Assembly: GCF_963422355.1 (NCBI RefSeq)
Contig: NC_085100.1
Location: 188,501-252,500, forward strand
Origin: Corticium candelabrum
Lineage: Eukaryota; Porifera; Homoscleromorpha; Homosclerophorida; Plakinidae
Direction of reading: 5' to 3'
Length of the DNA: 64,000 nt
Made by a program: the position numbers and the translations under genes. Each line of letters begins with the position of its first letter. Positions within the stretch are counted from its first letter, which is position 1. This document shows positions 33,076-45,260 of the stretch, piece by piece. The notes under the pieces are model-generated. The model worked only from the letters and a program-made list of their open reading frames with translations. It did not search any database and was not told where the DNA came from.

Positions 33076-33640
33076 TTCTGTAAGTGCTGCAGGTTGTGAT
33101 GACCTGGAATAATGTCCAGCCACAGTGCAATACCTGCGTGCACTGTACCCAAAGCTCCCAAGACCACCGGAACCACCAGTGTTTGACAATGCCACATGTG
33201 GCTTATCTCCACTCGCAAGTTGCTGTACTTTGCCAACTTCTCAGCATGTTTCTTGCCAATGTTGCCATCAGCAGGACAGCTGATATCAATAAGAAGACAA
33301 GTGTTTGTCTTCCTATTTCTGAGACAGATGTCTGGACGATTGGCTTTGATCTTCCCGGCAGTGGGGATGGTGGTATCCCACATCATAGTAATGTCATCCG
33401 TCTCCACAAGCCTATCAGGATGATGCCGGTACCATCTGCTCTCCACTGGAACCTCAAAATGGCGACAAACATCCCAGTAAATGATGGAGGCCACCTGATT
33501 GTGTCAATCAGTGTAGTCCGTTGGTGCCAAAGCACTACAGTCTGCCACAACGTGGTCGACTGTTTCCAGGCCTACACTGCACATGCGGCATGTAGGACTG
33601 ACATCACGATGTAGAATCTTGCGCTCATAGTACCGAGTAC
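32779..33640 (-). mobile_element. Fragment of a non-LTR retrotransposon with restriction-like endonuclease (R2/R4/NeSL-like)
   Basis: On the minus strand, a zinc-knuckle-like C-x2-C-x8-H-x4-C (TCRMCSVGLETVDHVVADC) lies at about 33545-33600. It is followed by an open frame (33494-33021) reading IYWDVCRHFEVPVESRWY, then RPDICLRNRKTNTCLLIDIS. That is the PD-x(12-14)-D signature of the C-terminal restriction-like endonuclease of early-branching LINE clades. The ending VVPVVLGALGTV is also typical. The reverse transcriptase is missing, so the copy is heavily 5'-truncated, and one in-frame stop (TGA) separates the knuckle from the nuclease. Its 3' UTR is a tandem duplication (separate entry). Inserted inside the large inverted-arm element. 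Confidence 0.75.
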
Positions 33641-34980
33641 TATTAGTATTATTATTAATAATATTATTACTATTCAGAAGAGGTAATTACATTCACAGTG
33701 GGTGTATACTAAGGGAAATATACAGGCAGGGAATTAATCAGGAACGAATTATTTGGAGAAATACGGTACCTCATCAAACAGTCTGCTTGTGCTCATGTCT
33801 TGAACTTAATATACATTGTGGTATGTTAGCGAATTAAATAAATTCTCATTTAATTCAATGGCTATTGTCTACGTTTTGACTGCATCATGTGTATAGATGC
33901 TGATCTGCATCCAGTGAGAAAAGAAATAGCGACTGCTGCTGTTGCACATACACAATGGCAGTTGTCTATTACAAGTCACAAATTATAGATCTGACCACAA
34001 TGTTTGGACGTTATTATAATTATAGTTCTGACAAGAGTCAGATGACTCATGATTATTTGTGGACATCCAATGCATATGCAAGATAAGCAGTGACAAACAT
34101 TTTATTGCTACCCTGAAGTCACAACTGTCCTCTTGGTACAACTAGCAACTAAGACTACTTTCATCACTCCCATTTCTGTAGTAGTGCAGGTTTCACTGAT
34201 CATGACTCCTTCTTCTAGTTAGAGCATGGCTTCAAATGAACTCATAACAAGTAGCAGACATCAACTCATTGTTAATTAATAATGTTGACAAAGAATTTCA
34301 GCCAAACAACTGTCAGCTGTCTGGCAACAGATCATTTTAGAAGTATTAAGGACCTGCATAACAATTATGCTTTAATTCTACCATTTCTCTTACGGGTCAT
34401 TTTGCCTCACCATGTTGATTTTGCTGTTGTCTCAAATACATGGTGTCTTTCAAGTGTCATCAACCTACAGTTGTATCATCAAAGTACACAGATTCAAGAC
34501 AGGCAAATGGTTATCACAAATGTCCATATTAAACATACCAGTAATGTGACATAGCCAACAAAAGGACAAACACCATCCTTGGCTACCTGGATTATTTCAG
34601 TACCAGGTGTAGCTTGATGGCCCAGGTAACGCTCTCACATTTCTAAGTACAACCACAGATGTTAGGTTCTGCCATAGCTGCCACATTAACATGCAGACTA
34701 ACATATACCGTACTTCACATGGCCATTAGTAATGGTCAGAACACCCAGAATGCAGCAAGCCAGACAGTTCTTGTCGACAACAACAGTCACAGACCTTGTC
34801 CACCCCAATGAGATACCAGTTACTCAATATATACACTAGAATCAAATGAGGCAAAGATGGGAGTTTCTTGTGCAAGAAATTATCCTCTATCTCATCATTG
34901 CTAGGATGATAGTAGTTCATGCATTAATGTGCCTTGAAATGTACCAATATGAGATGCACTCTTCCAATTGAGTAAACAGC
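33641..34980. other. Interior of the large element, no gene recognised
   Basis: AT-rich sequence without a convincing ORF; the longest plus-strand frame (34282-34554) has no family resemblance. A 23-bp motif at 33746-33768 recurs near 58993 (see findings). Confidence 0.5.
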
Positions 34981-34987
34981 CATATGA

Positions 34988-36110
<1,123 letters not shown>

Positions 36111-36736
36111 TCGCTTTGCCGCTACCTCCGCCTCATTTTCGGTATCACGTGACTGATGACCGATGTGTACGTGTGGCTTCTTTGCTTGTGGAAAGCGTTG
36201 ATACAGCGACGTAAGGTGAGCGAGAACAAAGACGAGTGAGGAGGGTTAGATGTTCTGACTACACGCGTAGTGTGCGTGGAGGCAACGCCCACTATTTCTA
36301 ATTGGATCAAAACCACCTCGCGATGTGGATTCGAGTTTATCGTGATCGGATCGCGATCCAGTTGCAAGTGTGAACAGGGATATACTAGTCTCGCGTAAGC
36401 AGACCCTTCCCGCCTACATCCTTTGATCACGACTAGATATAATAATACCTAACGTTAATTAATTAACCATGTCTCCGTTTTCAAATAGCTTTCATCCGAT
36501 CTCGTGGTAGAGCTATTTACGGTTAATTAATTGATTGAACCTTACGTTATACATATTAATTAACTAGAGTCATAGCCCCCAGTACAGTACATGTACTAGT
36601 AGCAATTGCAATTAATGACACAACTCTTCTTACGACTCCTGAATAAGGTCCCACGTAGATAACCTCCAGCGGCCGGCTTCCCCCGAACAAGCATGATGAC
36701 CATGCAGCTGCGGCTGGCTTCACTAATTCCTAAAAA
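36111..36736. other. Outer flank of the element and intergenic sequence before the receptor gene
   Basis: A GC-richer stretch at 36111-36385, ending near ACAGGG, likely belongs to the element. The remainder is AT-rich with TTAATTAA motifs and no gene that I can see. Confidence 0.5.
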
Positions 36737-36890
36737 TAGTTACAGCATCACAACAAAGCCAACAAAACGTCAGGGTTCGAGATCTAGCTAGTTACAGCAT
36801 CACGACAAGAGAAAACAAGACGTCTGCGTTCGTATCTAACTAGTTACAGCATCACGACAAAAGCCAACCACGTACACGTCTATTTAATAG
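36737..36890. repeat. Three tandem 52-bp units upstream of the receptor gene
   Basis: Units start at 36737, 36789 and 36841, each with TAGTTACAGCATCAC. The first two are exactly 52 bp long and share an AACAA..ACGTC..GTTCG..ATCTA core; the third diverges at its end. They sit 90-240 bp upstream of the start codon at 36978. Confidence 0.85.
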
Positions 36891-36977
36891 TCTAGACCGT
36901 GAAAATGAATATCAAATCCTATTGTCGGCCACCATCGACCCTCAGTGCACAAGTCTGTGCTCAACAAACGTTTCGAC

Positions 36978-39817
36978 ATGTCTCCGATGTTCCTGTTGTT
37001 CCTATTGGCATTTCATTTGTCATCAAGTCAATCAAACAATCCTCAGATGGAAAGCTGCAACCTTTGGCTTGCAGAATTCCTACACAATTCGTCCCCTCCT
37101 GACTGCTACTGCTACGAAAGCTGCTTGCCAAACACTGATGAAGATCCGGTGGGTCTATTGAAAACAGAGCCAAAGAAAGAAATACGCCTACGTCGGTCAG
37201 AGACAAAGAAAAAATCTGCAATGCCTAGTGATCAACCAGTACAACTGCCGACTACTGCAAATCAACCAAAGGTGGACTACCGGTACATTCAAAATCGATG
37301 CAAGTGCGATCCCTTGTGCAAAATCTATGATGACTGCTGCCAAAGCAGTGCATTGCTGTGTCCTTCTAGCACACCCGCTAACCATAGTTCCAAGTCAATT
37401 GTTGAACAATCATCAGATTCTCTTTCATCTACCATGGTAAGCAAACAACTGTTAATTGTTGTCTAATATGAAAACGTCATTGCAATTCCTGTTTAATATA
37501 GCACGAGTTTAACTGTGTGAACCCTGCAGAGAAACTAAACAAGTACACCACACTGCAAGAAAAACTGGAAGGTTTCTACATGGTGACGAAATGTGCATTC
37601 ACCTGGTTTGACACTGACATCATCCAAGCATGTGAAGTTAGACAACACAACCTAACAGGAAATGTCTCCAACTTGATACAAGTCACACCTGTTACTGTAG
37701 GCAATGTGACTTACAAAAATGCTTATTGTGCATTTTGCAATCACCTCATCAACGTCAGTGAGTACATCTTCTGGCAATCAGAGCTCATATGTAATAATAC
37801 TGATGTCTCCATGCTTAATGGCTCCCGTTCAAACAACTCCCTGGAAACAGTGATTAAGCACTGCCAAATCAACAAGTTTCAATTGCCTTTCTTAAAAAGG
37901 AATGCTAGCAAACCTGCTGTCAATCTTTCTGCAGCGGCTCGGTCTTGTATGATAGTAGAGACAAAATGTCTGCCATATCATGAAGTCTATCCACTCACTA
38001 ACATGTCAACATTCGAATATGAATGTTTGCAACTGAGCTGTCATAGACAGACTGAGTACGTCAGAGCACAAAATCGATATTTCAAGAACCGATTTTGTGC
38101 TGTCTGTAATGGATTTAATCTCTCAGAAGTAGAATGCACTGCTCCTGTTGATGACGAGGATAAAACCAGTCATATAACAGATGACGCTCCTAGTAATTTT
38201 GTCATGTTGATGGATTTCACAAGCAGTGGACACTTTGCTTTCTCCTCACTCCGGATGACTACAAAAACTATTTCTCACAGCTGTCCTATCAACCAAGTCT
38301 ATGACCCTCACATACAGCAGTGCAGACGACTGACATGTATTGCAAAAACAAATTGTGACAAACCTAATAGTTATAGTAACCAGCAACACACAGTCATCAC
38401 ATTTAACCTCATTCTGTCAGCCAATGTTTCCAACAACATCTTGAACAACAGTTTCCATGACAATTCCTTCCTTGATGAATTTGAAAACATTTTGTATCAT
38501 CGCCTTACATTGTCCTTGAATACCAGCATCATGAGTCTTGATATCAGTGTTGAAGCAAGCAGCACAGTGTTTGTGACAGCAACTGTACAACAACCTGCAG
38601 CAAATGCTAGCTTAACACTCAATTTAGGAAGTTTTTCACTTCATGGAGTGAAGTTCACTCACATACTATCAGAAACAAACAGTGAATTACACCTTGACTG
38701 TCCTCTCATTACACTCAACACAAGCGAGTTCAATCAACTCAGTAATGGAACAGTCATTGAAAAAGCAAGTGGCATGAAGTTGAAAAGAGGTGAATACATT
38801 TTGCTGTCAAATGGCCGATTGAGACACTGCAGTAATTACAGTAGAAACTACACAACCACTGAGACTGACTTTGTGTGGAATTACAAAGAATTTGTTATCA
38901 TTCTGTCAGTCGTTGGAAGTATTCTGAACATTATATCATGTTCAATAGTCTTACTCACATATGCCTGCTTCAAATCACTTCGAACTCTTCCTGGATTCAA
39001 TTTGATCAACCTTGTCACAGCCATCTTGCTCTCTCATTTGGTTTTAATCACAGGAGCAGGCCACGTCAATGATATTCAAGTCTGTACAGCTGTGGCCTTC
39101 TTCTTACATTTTTTCTTCTTTAGCACCTTCACGTGGTCAAGTGTAGCAGCGTTTGACATCCTCCGGACATTTGTGATTGACAAGGCAAAAAGCCATCTGA
39201 GAACAGTGTCTATGAGACAGACCATTATGAAATATTGTGCATATGGCTGGGGGCTCCCTCTTCTCGTATGTACAACATGCCTACTACTTGACAAGGTCTC
39301 AACCATTAATATCAGTTATGGCAACAAGTCCATGTGCTGGATTACCAATGCAAACGCTCTAATTGTTGTCTTCATAGTTCCAGTCTCTTTGATCATTCTT
39401 TTCAACTCTGTTGTGTTTGTTGTATCAGCACGAGCTATACATATTGGTTTAAAGCATTCTGCAACACTGCATGCACTGAAAGGACAAAGTCAACGAAGAA
39501 GAAGAAGTAGCATATCACTGCAACCAGAAACAGCTAAAAAACTGAAAAAAGAAGTCACTGCATTGTTCAGTATTTTCTCTCTTCTCAGTCTTACATGGGT
39601 GTTTGCTCTCATAGCAGCATCAAAGAAGACCAGCTTCTTTTGGTACCCATTTATGGTGTTCACTTCACTGCAAGGAGTCTTCCTCCTTATCAGCTATGTT
39701 CTGAAGAAACAAGTAAGACAAGAATATAAAAGGGCAATCATCAAGATAGTGAAACGAATGGATGAGACAAGCCGCTCTTCAACAAATGACAAGCGCACAA
39801 GTTCAACAAAACTATAG
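36978..39817 (+). CDS. Methuselah-like family B G-protein-coupled receptor with somatomedin-B-type module
   Basis: Two exons, 36978-37436 and 37502-39817, joined in phase 0, encode about 924 residues. The start at 36978 (MSPMFLLFLLAFHLSSSQS) gives a clean signal peptide; an in-frame ATG 33 bp upstream would bury it. The ectodomain has a somatomedin-B-like segment (RCKCDPLCKIYDDCC), many N-glycosylation sequons and paired cysteines in NAYCAFCNHLIN and NRFCAVCNGFNLS. It then carries an RLRHCSNYSRNY stretch just before TM1, as in arthropod and mollusc Mth-like receptors. Seven membrane segments run from about 38890 (FVIILSVVGSILNIISC) to 39720 (VFLLISYVLKKQ). No GPS autoproteolysis site is seen. 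The cytoplasmic tail is short and Ser/Thr-rich. The ligand cannot be predicted. A near-intronless 7TM region is unlike its intron-rich neighbours. Confidence 0.83.
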
Positions 39818-40574
39818 CACACACGTACATTATACCAGTACTAGATATTAACTGTAAACATGTAACGTTCCAGCTAGCATTTTGGTTGTACATGCACATG
39901 TAGGTGTACACTTATGTTTTGCCGCAAAAACACCTACAGAACCTCAACTTGTAGTAAGTTGCATTCTGTTTTGCCTTTTATAATCATCACACCAGGTGAC
40001 TAAACAAATAATTCTTTGTGACTTTAGATACAGCAAACAAGAATACTTGTATCGAAATATAATGTGGTGGTATGCTTTCTTGACACATCAACAATTGTTT
40101 TGAAAAGTAAGCATGCTGCTTTCAAAGGGCACCTCTATACAACCTCACATTTCCCTAATTTATCAGCTGCAGTACTTGTATCACACAGTCACTTTCCTTA
40201 ACAGTTTAGAGAAGGCAGAGAGGTACTAAATGCTACATCACAAATTTAATTACAACATCAAGCAAACTACAACTGTAATTAAATTTTAAGTATTCATTCA
40301 TACTAGAGATGGAATACATATGCAGATTACCATTAATGTCATGCTGGTGCTTGCTCAAATCAACAAACTGAATTCACAACAAATATTGCAGTTTGATGCA
40401 AAACACACTTGAAATTATGATCTTACATTGCCTTTTTATATTCCCTATAAAAGAGATAAACCAGTATACCACACATGACATGCTCAACAAACTGAAACAA
40501 GACACATTCACACTCACCTTTAATTAGAAACAAACAATAATTTCTATACGACAAAAAACATTTCATTGTGTCAA
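39818..40574. other. Convergent spacer, receptor gene / THUMPD2
   Basis: About 760 bp of AT-rich sequence holding the two 3' UTRs. No ORF, RNA gene or repeat of note was seen. Confidence 0.6.
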
Positions 40575-43500
40575 TCATTCATCAACCTCTGGTCTATTCA
40601 CTGCCATTGTTGACGTCTTTCTTACTTGTTTTAACACAACTATGCAAGCAGGTAGAATTCCAAGCACAACAGGATAATTTTCAGTTACACAAAACTCCAA
40701 GCATGATCCATCTCCTCTAATACAAGTACATTTATTAAAGCCTTGCAAGAGGATCTCAATGTTTGCAGTCGATGTCAGAAGCACAAGTGTTCCCTCGCTC
40801 TTTAGAACCCTACGTTCAACAAATAAACTTTTACTACATAACCATCACCAAATACATAATGAAACCAACCTGTTCACTTCCTTGGCAAACAATGTGTACA
40901 GCTTATTGATCGTTTCTGGTATGCCATGTTGCTGACCAAATGGCAAGTCACAAATAACAACATCAACAGAGTCATTTACAACTGGTAAATCTGTAAGAAA
41001 GTTATCTAAGTAGTTACAGCTACCATGAGCAGTAACAGGTGTAGCGTCAATACGTGTGGCATTTGCTTCCATAAGAAAGACATTGTGAGGTGATGCTTCC
41101 TTGACATTGTCAACTGCTCGAAACAATTGGCTGTCACTCAAATCACAACCGACATAAACAGCATCCTAGATGTTCAACGCACAATAAAGAACAATACCAT
41201 AAAATCATCCACTGACTGTGTGTTCTAGTACAGTAGTGTACATTCAATCGAATATGCTATTTCATTAAACAAAATAGAAATCTCCCACCTTCCACTCTCT
41301 TGCTGATTCTATCAATAATATCCCACTGCCACACATTGGATCCATGACTACATCACCTGGCTGTCCAGATCATACAGCATTAGATGAGGAAAGCAAACAG
41401 CACGCTCAGAACACACCTTAATGTTTGCAAGCCTACCAATAGCCCATGCAACAGTACATCTTAAACCAAATGTCTTCAGATAAGATCGACTGGACAAGGG
41501 CACTCTACAAAGACACCACACCACCTATTAGTCTGTTCAATAGTTGCACGTCAAGAAGCAAATTGTACATTTAGACAAAATGTACAGATAGCAAACAAAC
41601 AAACATATTGCTACTAAAATTAACAATTATAGAAGCAGCATACAGTCAAAATAGTACATAGTGTGTAGCCATAAAAACAACAAAACGTAACAACACATTA
41701 CATAAATTTAGCTGACACAGGCAGTCTACAATATTGTCACTCAGTGACTTGCAACAGCTCAGCTAGTATCCTACTTCTGCATACAATGTATAGTGCTAAT
41801 CAGCCATAACCGTTAATTGTAAGAGACTAATATTTTACCATTGCAACATGTTTTGACAATTGCATCAATCTATAAAATATGATTGCTTGCATGCTTTACC
41901 TTGTAGTAGGTATAGCAGCAATAATGAGATCATCATTCACATGAACACACACCTGGTAAAAAGTCATCCATAAATCATAATACATTTGGTGACACCCAGC
42001 GAATCCCTACTTCAACATCTGGTGACTTCAAGTTCACTTTCCATGACATTAACAATCCTAAACGATAACCAACAGCTTTGGCAAGTTCCTGAAATCGAAC
42101 GCAAACATTCATCATACTATGACACAATAGAGCCGAATCATAGACACTTGCCTGACATGACAGTTGCCTTCCCAACCTTCCAGCACATTTACACGATACT
42201 CGAAACGACACCTGATCAACAGGCACAAAAGTAGAGATTGCGGAAGGACTATACATCCCTTCTGGTTTCATTCGTTTTGCTGCTGGAGACCCATGTTGAG
42301 TGATTTCCTGCTCCACTATTGAACCATCCCACAGTCTTTGAAATTCTCTCCATTTAGTAACAGCGTGTCTCCACATACAGACATCATCTGTTACTATGGT
42401 GTTTACCAAAGACGACAACAAAGAAGACCCTAAACATCCACAATTACAGCAGATTGATCTACACACATACATGTACAGTACGTATGTCTGTCAAAATGTC
42501 AAGGAGATACATGCAAGCAAGAGCAAAGTACTACACGAATATTTACTCCACCATAAACTAGGCTAGTCTCGCTAGTGGCTAGCAGAACTAAAACATGCAC
42601 AAGCACACCATAAATACAGAACTAAACAAACTATCAATACAACCCATCATTATAACTGCCCGCCATTTCCAACTCAATACTCTAGAGAGAGTGCAACACT
42701 TTACCTATCTATAATTAATCAAAAGCACTTAGTGGTTAGCACGTAGCCTAAGAACTATAGCAACAGCTTTGTAGTGTCTCAAATATGCATCATTGTAAAG
42801 CCTTAAAGTCATAATTCAAATAGATCACTGAATTACTTTTGCTCATGAGCTGAAGAAAATTGTGTGGGAGAAAAATTCGTGCGATTTTGTGCAATTGCAG
42901 CTCATCACACAATTAAATTTCACACAAGTTTTCCCTTGCGCATGCTCAGTACCAAAACATGTGCTAGCCTCGTGCCTAACGTGCACTGGATCATGACCCA
43001 AACAACACCAACCACACGACGTGTCAGCTAGTGCCTTTGCTTTGTAAATGTCTATCTTAAACTATTTCAAGCACAACTCTTCACAGGACAGAGGAGTGTT
43101 AGTGCCAGCTGTATCTACTACTGGCAGTCTATCCACCAGCAACATTGCAGTTGCCAAGAGGTAAACAGAGAGAACTTCTTATCGCATAAATCAATTCCAC
43201 ACTAATAGTGATGTCACATAAAATCGCACGACTTTATTCCCACACAATTTTCTTCTTTTAGGATATTGTTGTTAGCTGCCACAAGTTTCAATGTCATCAA
43301 AACCAGAATTAACTAAACCATGGAAACCCAGCCACAACCATGCAGTCTCAACTACGCAACATTATTCCAATAAATGTAACTAGACGATCTCTAACTTTCA
43401 CAGAAACTTCCAGTCATCACACAATGCATTGCAACATGATAATTTTACCCAACTGGTTTGTGCATGATTGCTTGCTGGAATTAAATAAATAGCTTTGCCT

Positions 43501-44164
43501 GATGTAGTTGTATACAACATGTGCCATAAAAATAAACACAAAATATTTACAAGAAAAATTTAAATAATTCAATGGCAAATCATATTAAATCAGTGTTTAC
43601 CTGCAAACTTTTTTTCTTTGTTTTGCATCATCGATGAGCTTTGCAAGGTAACTAGAACCATCAACCTCTCAGCAGATTTCACAGCAATAAGATGTTCTGG
43701 TGAGGCATTGCTACTGAAAGCAACTTTTCCTTGATATAACTTCACCTGCAATACAATAATGTAGTGTAGTAATCAAGAGAGTCTGAAATAGTAAAATGTC
43801 TGAAACAATTAACTTTCAACAAAAAAATTGTAGAATTTAGTAATACTCTAAATATGTCACAAAACGACATGCTCTTAGCAATGTTAATCACTCACTCTGT
43901 TCATACAATTTAATTAATTAATTAACATATTTCATGTTTAATTAAGTTAATTAATATAAATGTGCAATAAATAGTTTTTCAAAACTTTTTTAAAGTGCTT
44001 TAAATAAAGCCGTATGTGCTTACATTGTAAGCATGGCACCGATCGATGACATCTTGTTTCACAAATTCTTCCATTCCACGACCTGCCGTACACAGAAAGC
44101 GTGCGTGCTCAGACATCCTAAACTGTGCATTCCCGTATGCCACTGTATCGTGTGGCTGGGACAT
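40575..44164 (-). CDS. THUMPD2: THUMP domain-containing protein 2 (snRNA/tRNA guanosine-N2 methyltransferase)
   Basis: Minus-strand multi-exon gene. ATG at 44164 (MSQPHDTVAYGNAQF), with a second in-frame ATG leading into HARFLCTAGRGMEEFVKQDV, which matches the RYFCTAGRG start of THUMPD2. The THUMP-domain region reads VSFRVSCKCAGRLGRQLSCQ near 42200 and LLMSWKVNLKSPDVEVGIRW near 42020. The methyltransferase domain has the SAM site DPMCGSGILLIESAREW near 41320, DSQLFRAVDNVKEA near 41120, and catalytic VVICDLPFGQQHG near 40935. The last exon ends NRPEVDE, stop at 40575. Human THUMPD2 with TRMT112 makes m2G in U6 snRNA. It is shorter than human, lacking most of the linker between the THUMP halves. 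The large intron at about 42480-43590 contains a MITE. THUMPD3 is the main alternative, but the N-terminal and SDSQL motifs favour THUMPD2. Confidence 0.87.
42852..43255. mobile_element. Non-autonomous DNA transposon (MITE), about 404 bp
   Basis: Terminal inverted repeats of about 40 bp: GAAGAAAATTGTGTGGGA at 42852 and its complement ending at 43255, extending inward through TCGTGCGATTTT in both ends with a few mismatches. No coding capacity. Target-site duplication not obvious. Lies in a THUMPD2 intron. Confidence 0.85.
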
Positions 44165-45260
44165 CGAGGCTGCGCACCCTGCCGTGAGTCCGTTAATTAA
44201 TTAATAAATAATTAGCATTGGTAGTCAAATCATCTCGATCTTTCTATTATCATCATATATATCTAAACACTACAGATTTTGCAAGCAGATCGCGATCGAC
44301 GTTGCATCTACAACGAGCTTCCGTCGTTTCTTCTGCAAACGTATCCAGTATGTCTATCTGTGTCGGATCTAGATGTGCTCGTTGTTGTAGAACAATACGT
44401 TTCATTGTAGTCTGGTGCGTTTCCGATATGTCGACCCACTATAGAGTTTTTTTATCAATTAATTGCGTCATACATTGACGTTTTAGACTTAATTAATCAG
44501 TTGAAATAATGTAGGAGGCTGTTGTTGTTTACGTTTGCACCAGGCGACGGTTGCGTCGCGGACACGGGTTAAGTGTAAAATGACTAGCCGCCGCATGACT
44601 TCGTTGTCGGACGCTAACGTTGTGACGTGTGATAGCTAATTAGGGCTAATCTTGATCGAGATCGAATACCATGAAAACACCAAGTTATACTATAGATTAG
44701 AATATGAAATATCGCCAAATCCAATGACAAGCCAGGGAATATAAGCGTAATTACAGAGAAAAACTGCGGAGTTGATCGCAAAGTATACAATTAACTACTA
44801 GTTTGCAATGCTAGAATCTTTTGTTACAAATTGGCGTAGATAGTATTCTAGAGCACTAGAAAAAGCCATGCTGGTCAACCGTCTAGTAGGCTCATCACAC
44901 AGCAGCTCAGTAATCTCGATCACCCTCCGTATATGTCACTGCAGTACACTGCGTGTACCCATGATCACGAGCACTTGTGCATTATACTCATGCACTTAGA
45001 CAATTGTGGCTATGTCGCAGCAAATTTCTAGCAAATGTTGGAGCAAATTATCGAGGTAACACGTCATGTATACGTAAAGATCCCTATTGTTTGCGGGGGT
45101 TTAGGTACTCATCTCACCACAACAAACACTTCAGTATCATTGTTGTAAAATTATGCAAAACGTGAAGATAAAGATCAGGTGTGTTCACACATTGTAGATA
45201 AACATTTCCACGTTGAGAATCACAAAGAGCCCATTCATCTAGCGCGCATGTAGAGTGAAC
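44165..45260. other. Divergent intergenic region, THUMPD2 / GDNF-repeat gene
   Basis: About 1.1 kb containing both promoters. AT-rich with TTAATTAATTAA tracts near 44190. No ORF with family resemblance and no RNA gene recognised. Confidence 0.55.

Noticed and set aside
33084-33614. 176-codon plus-strand open frame
   Set aside because: It is the antisense shadow of the LINE endonuclease frame, which has recognisable motifs on the minus strand.
36737-36890. CRISPR-like array
   Set aside because: Three whole-unit tandem repeats of 52 bp without distinct spacers, in a eukaryotic promoter region.
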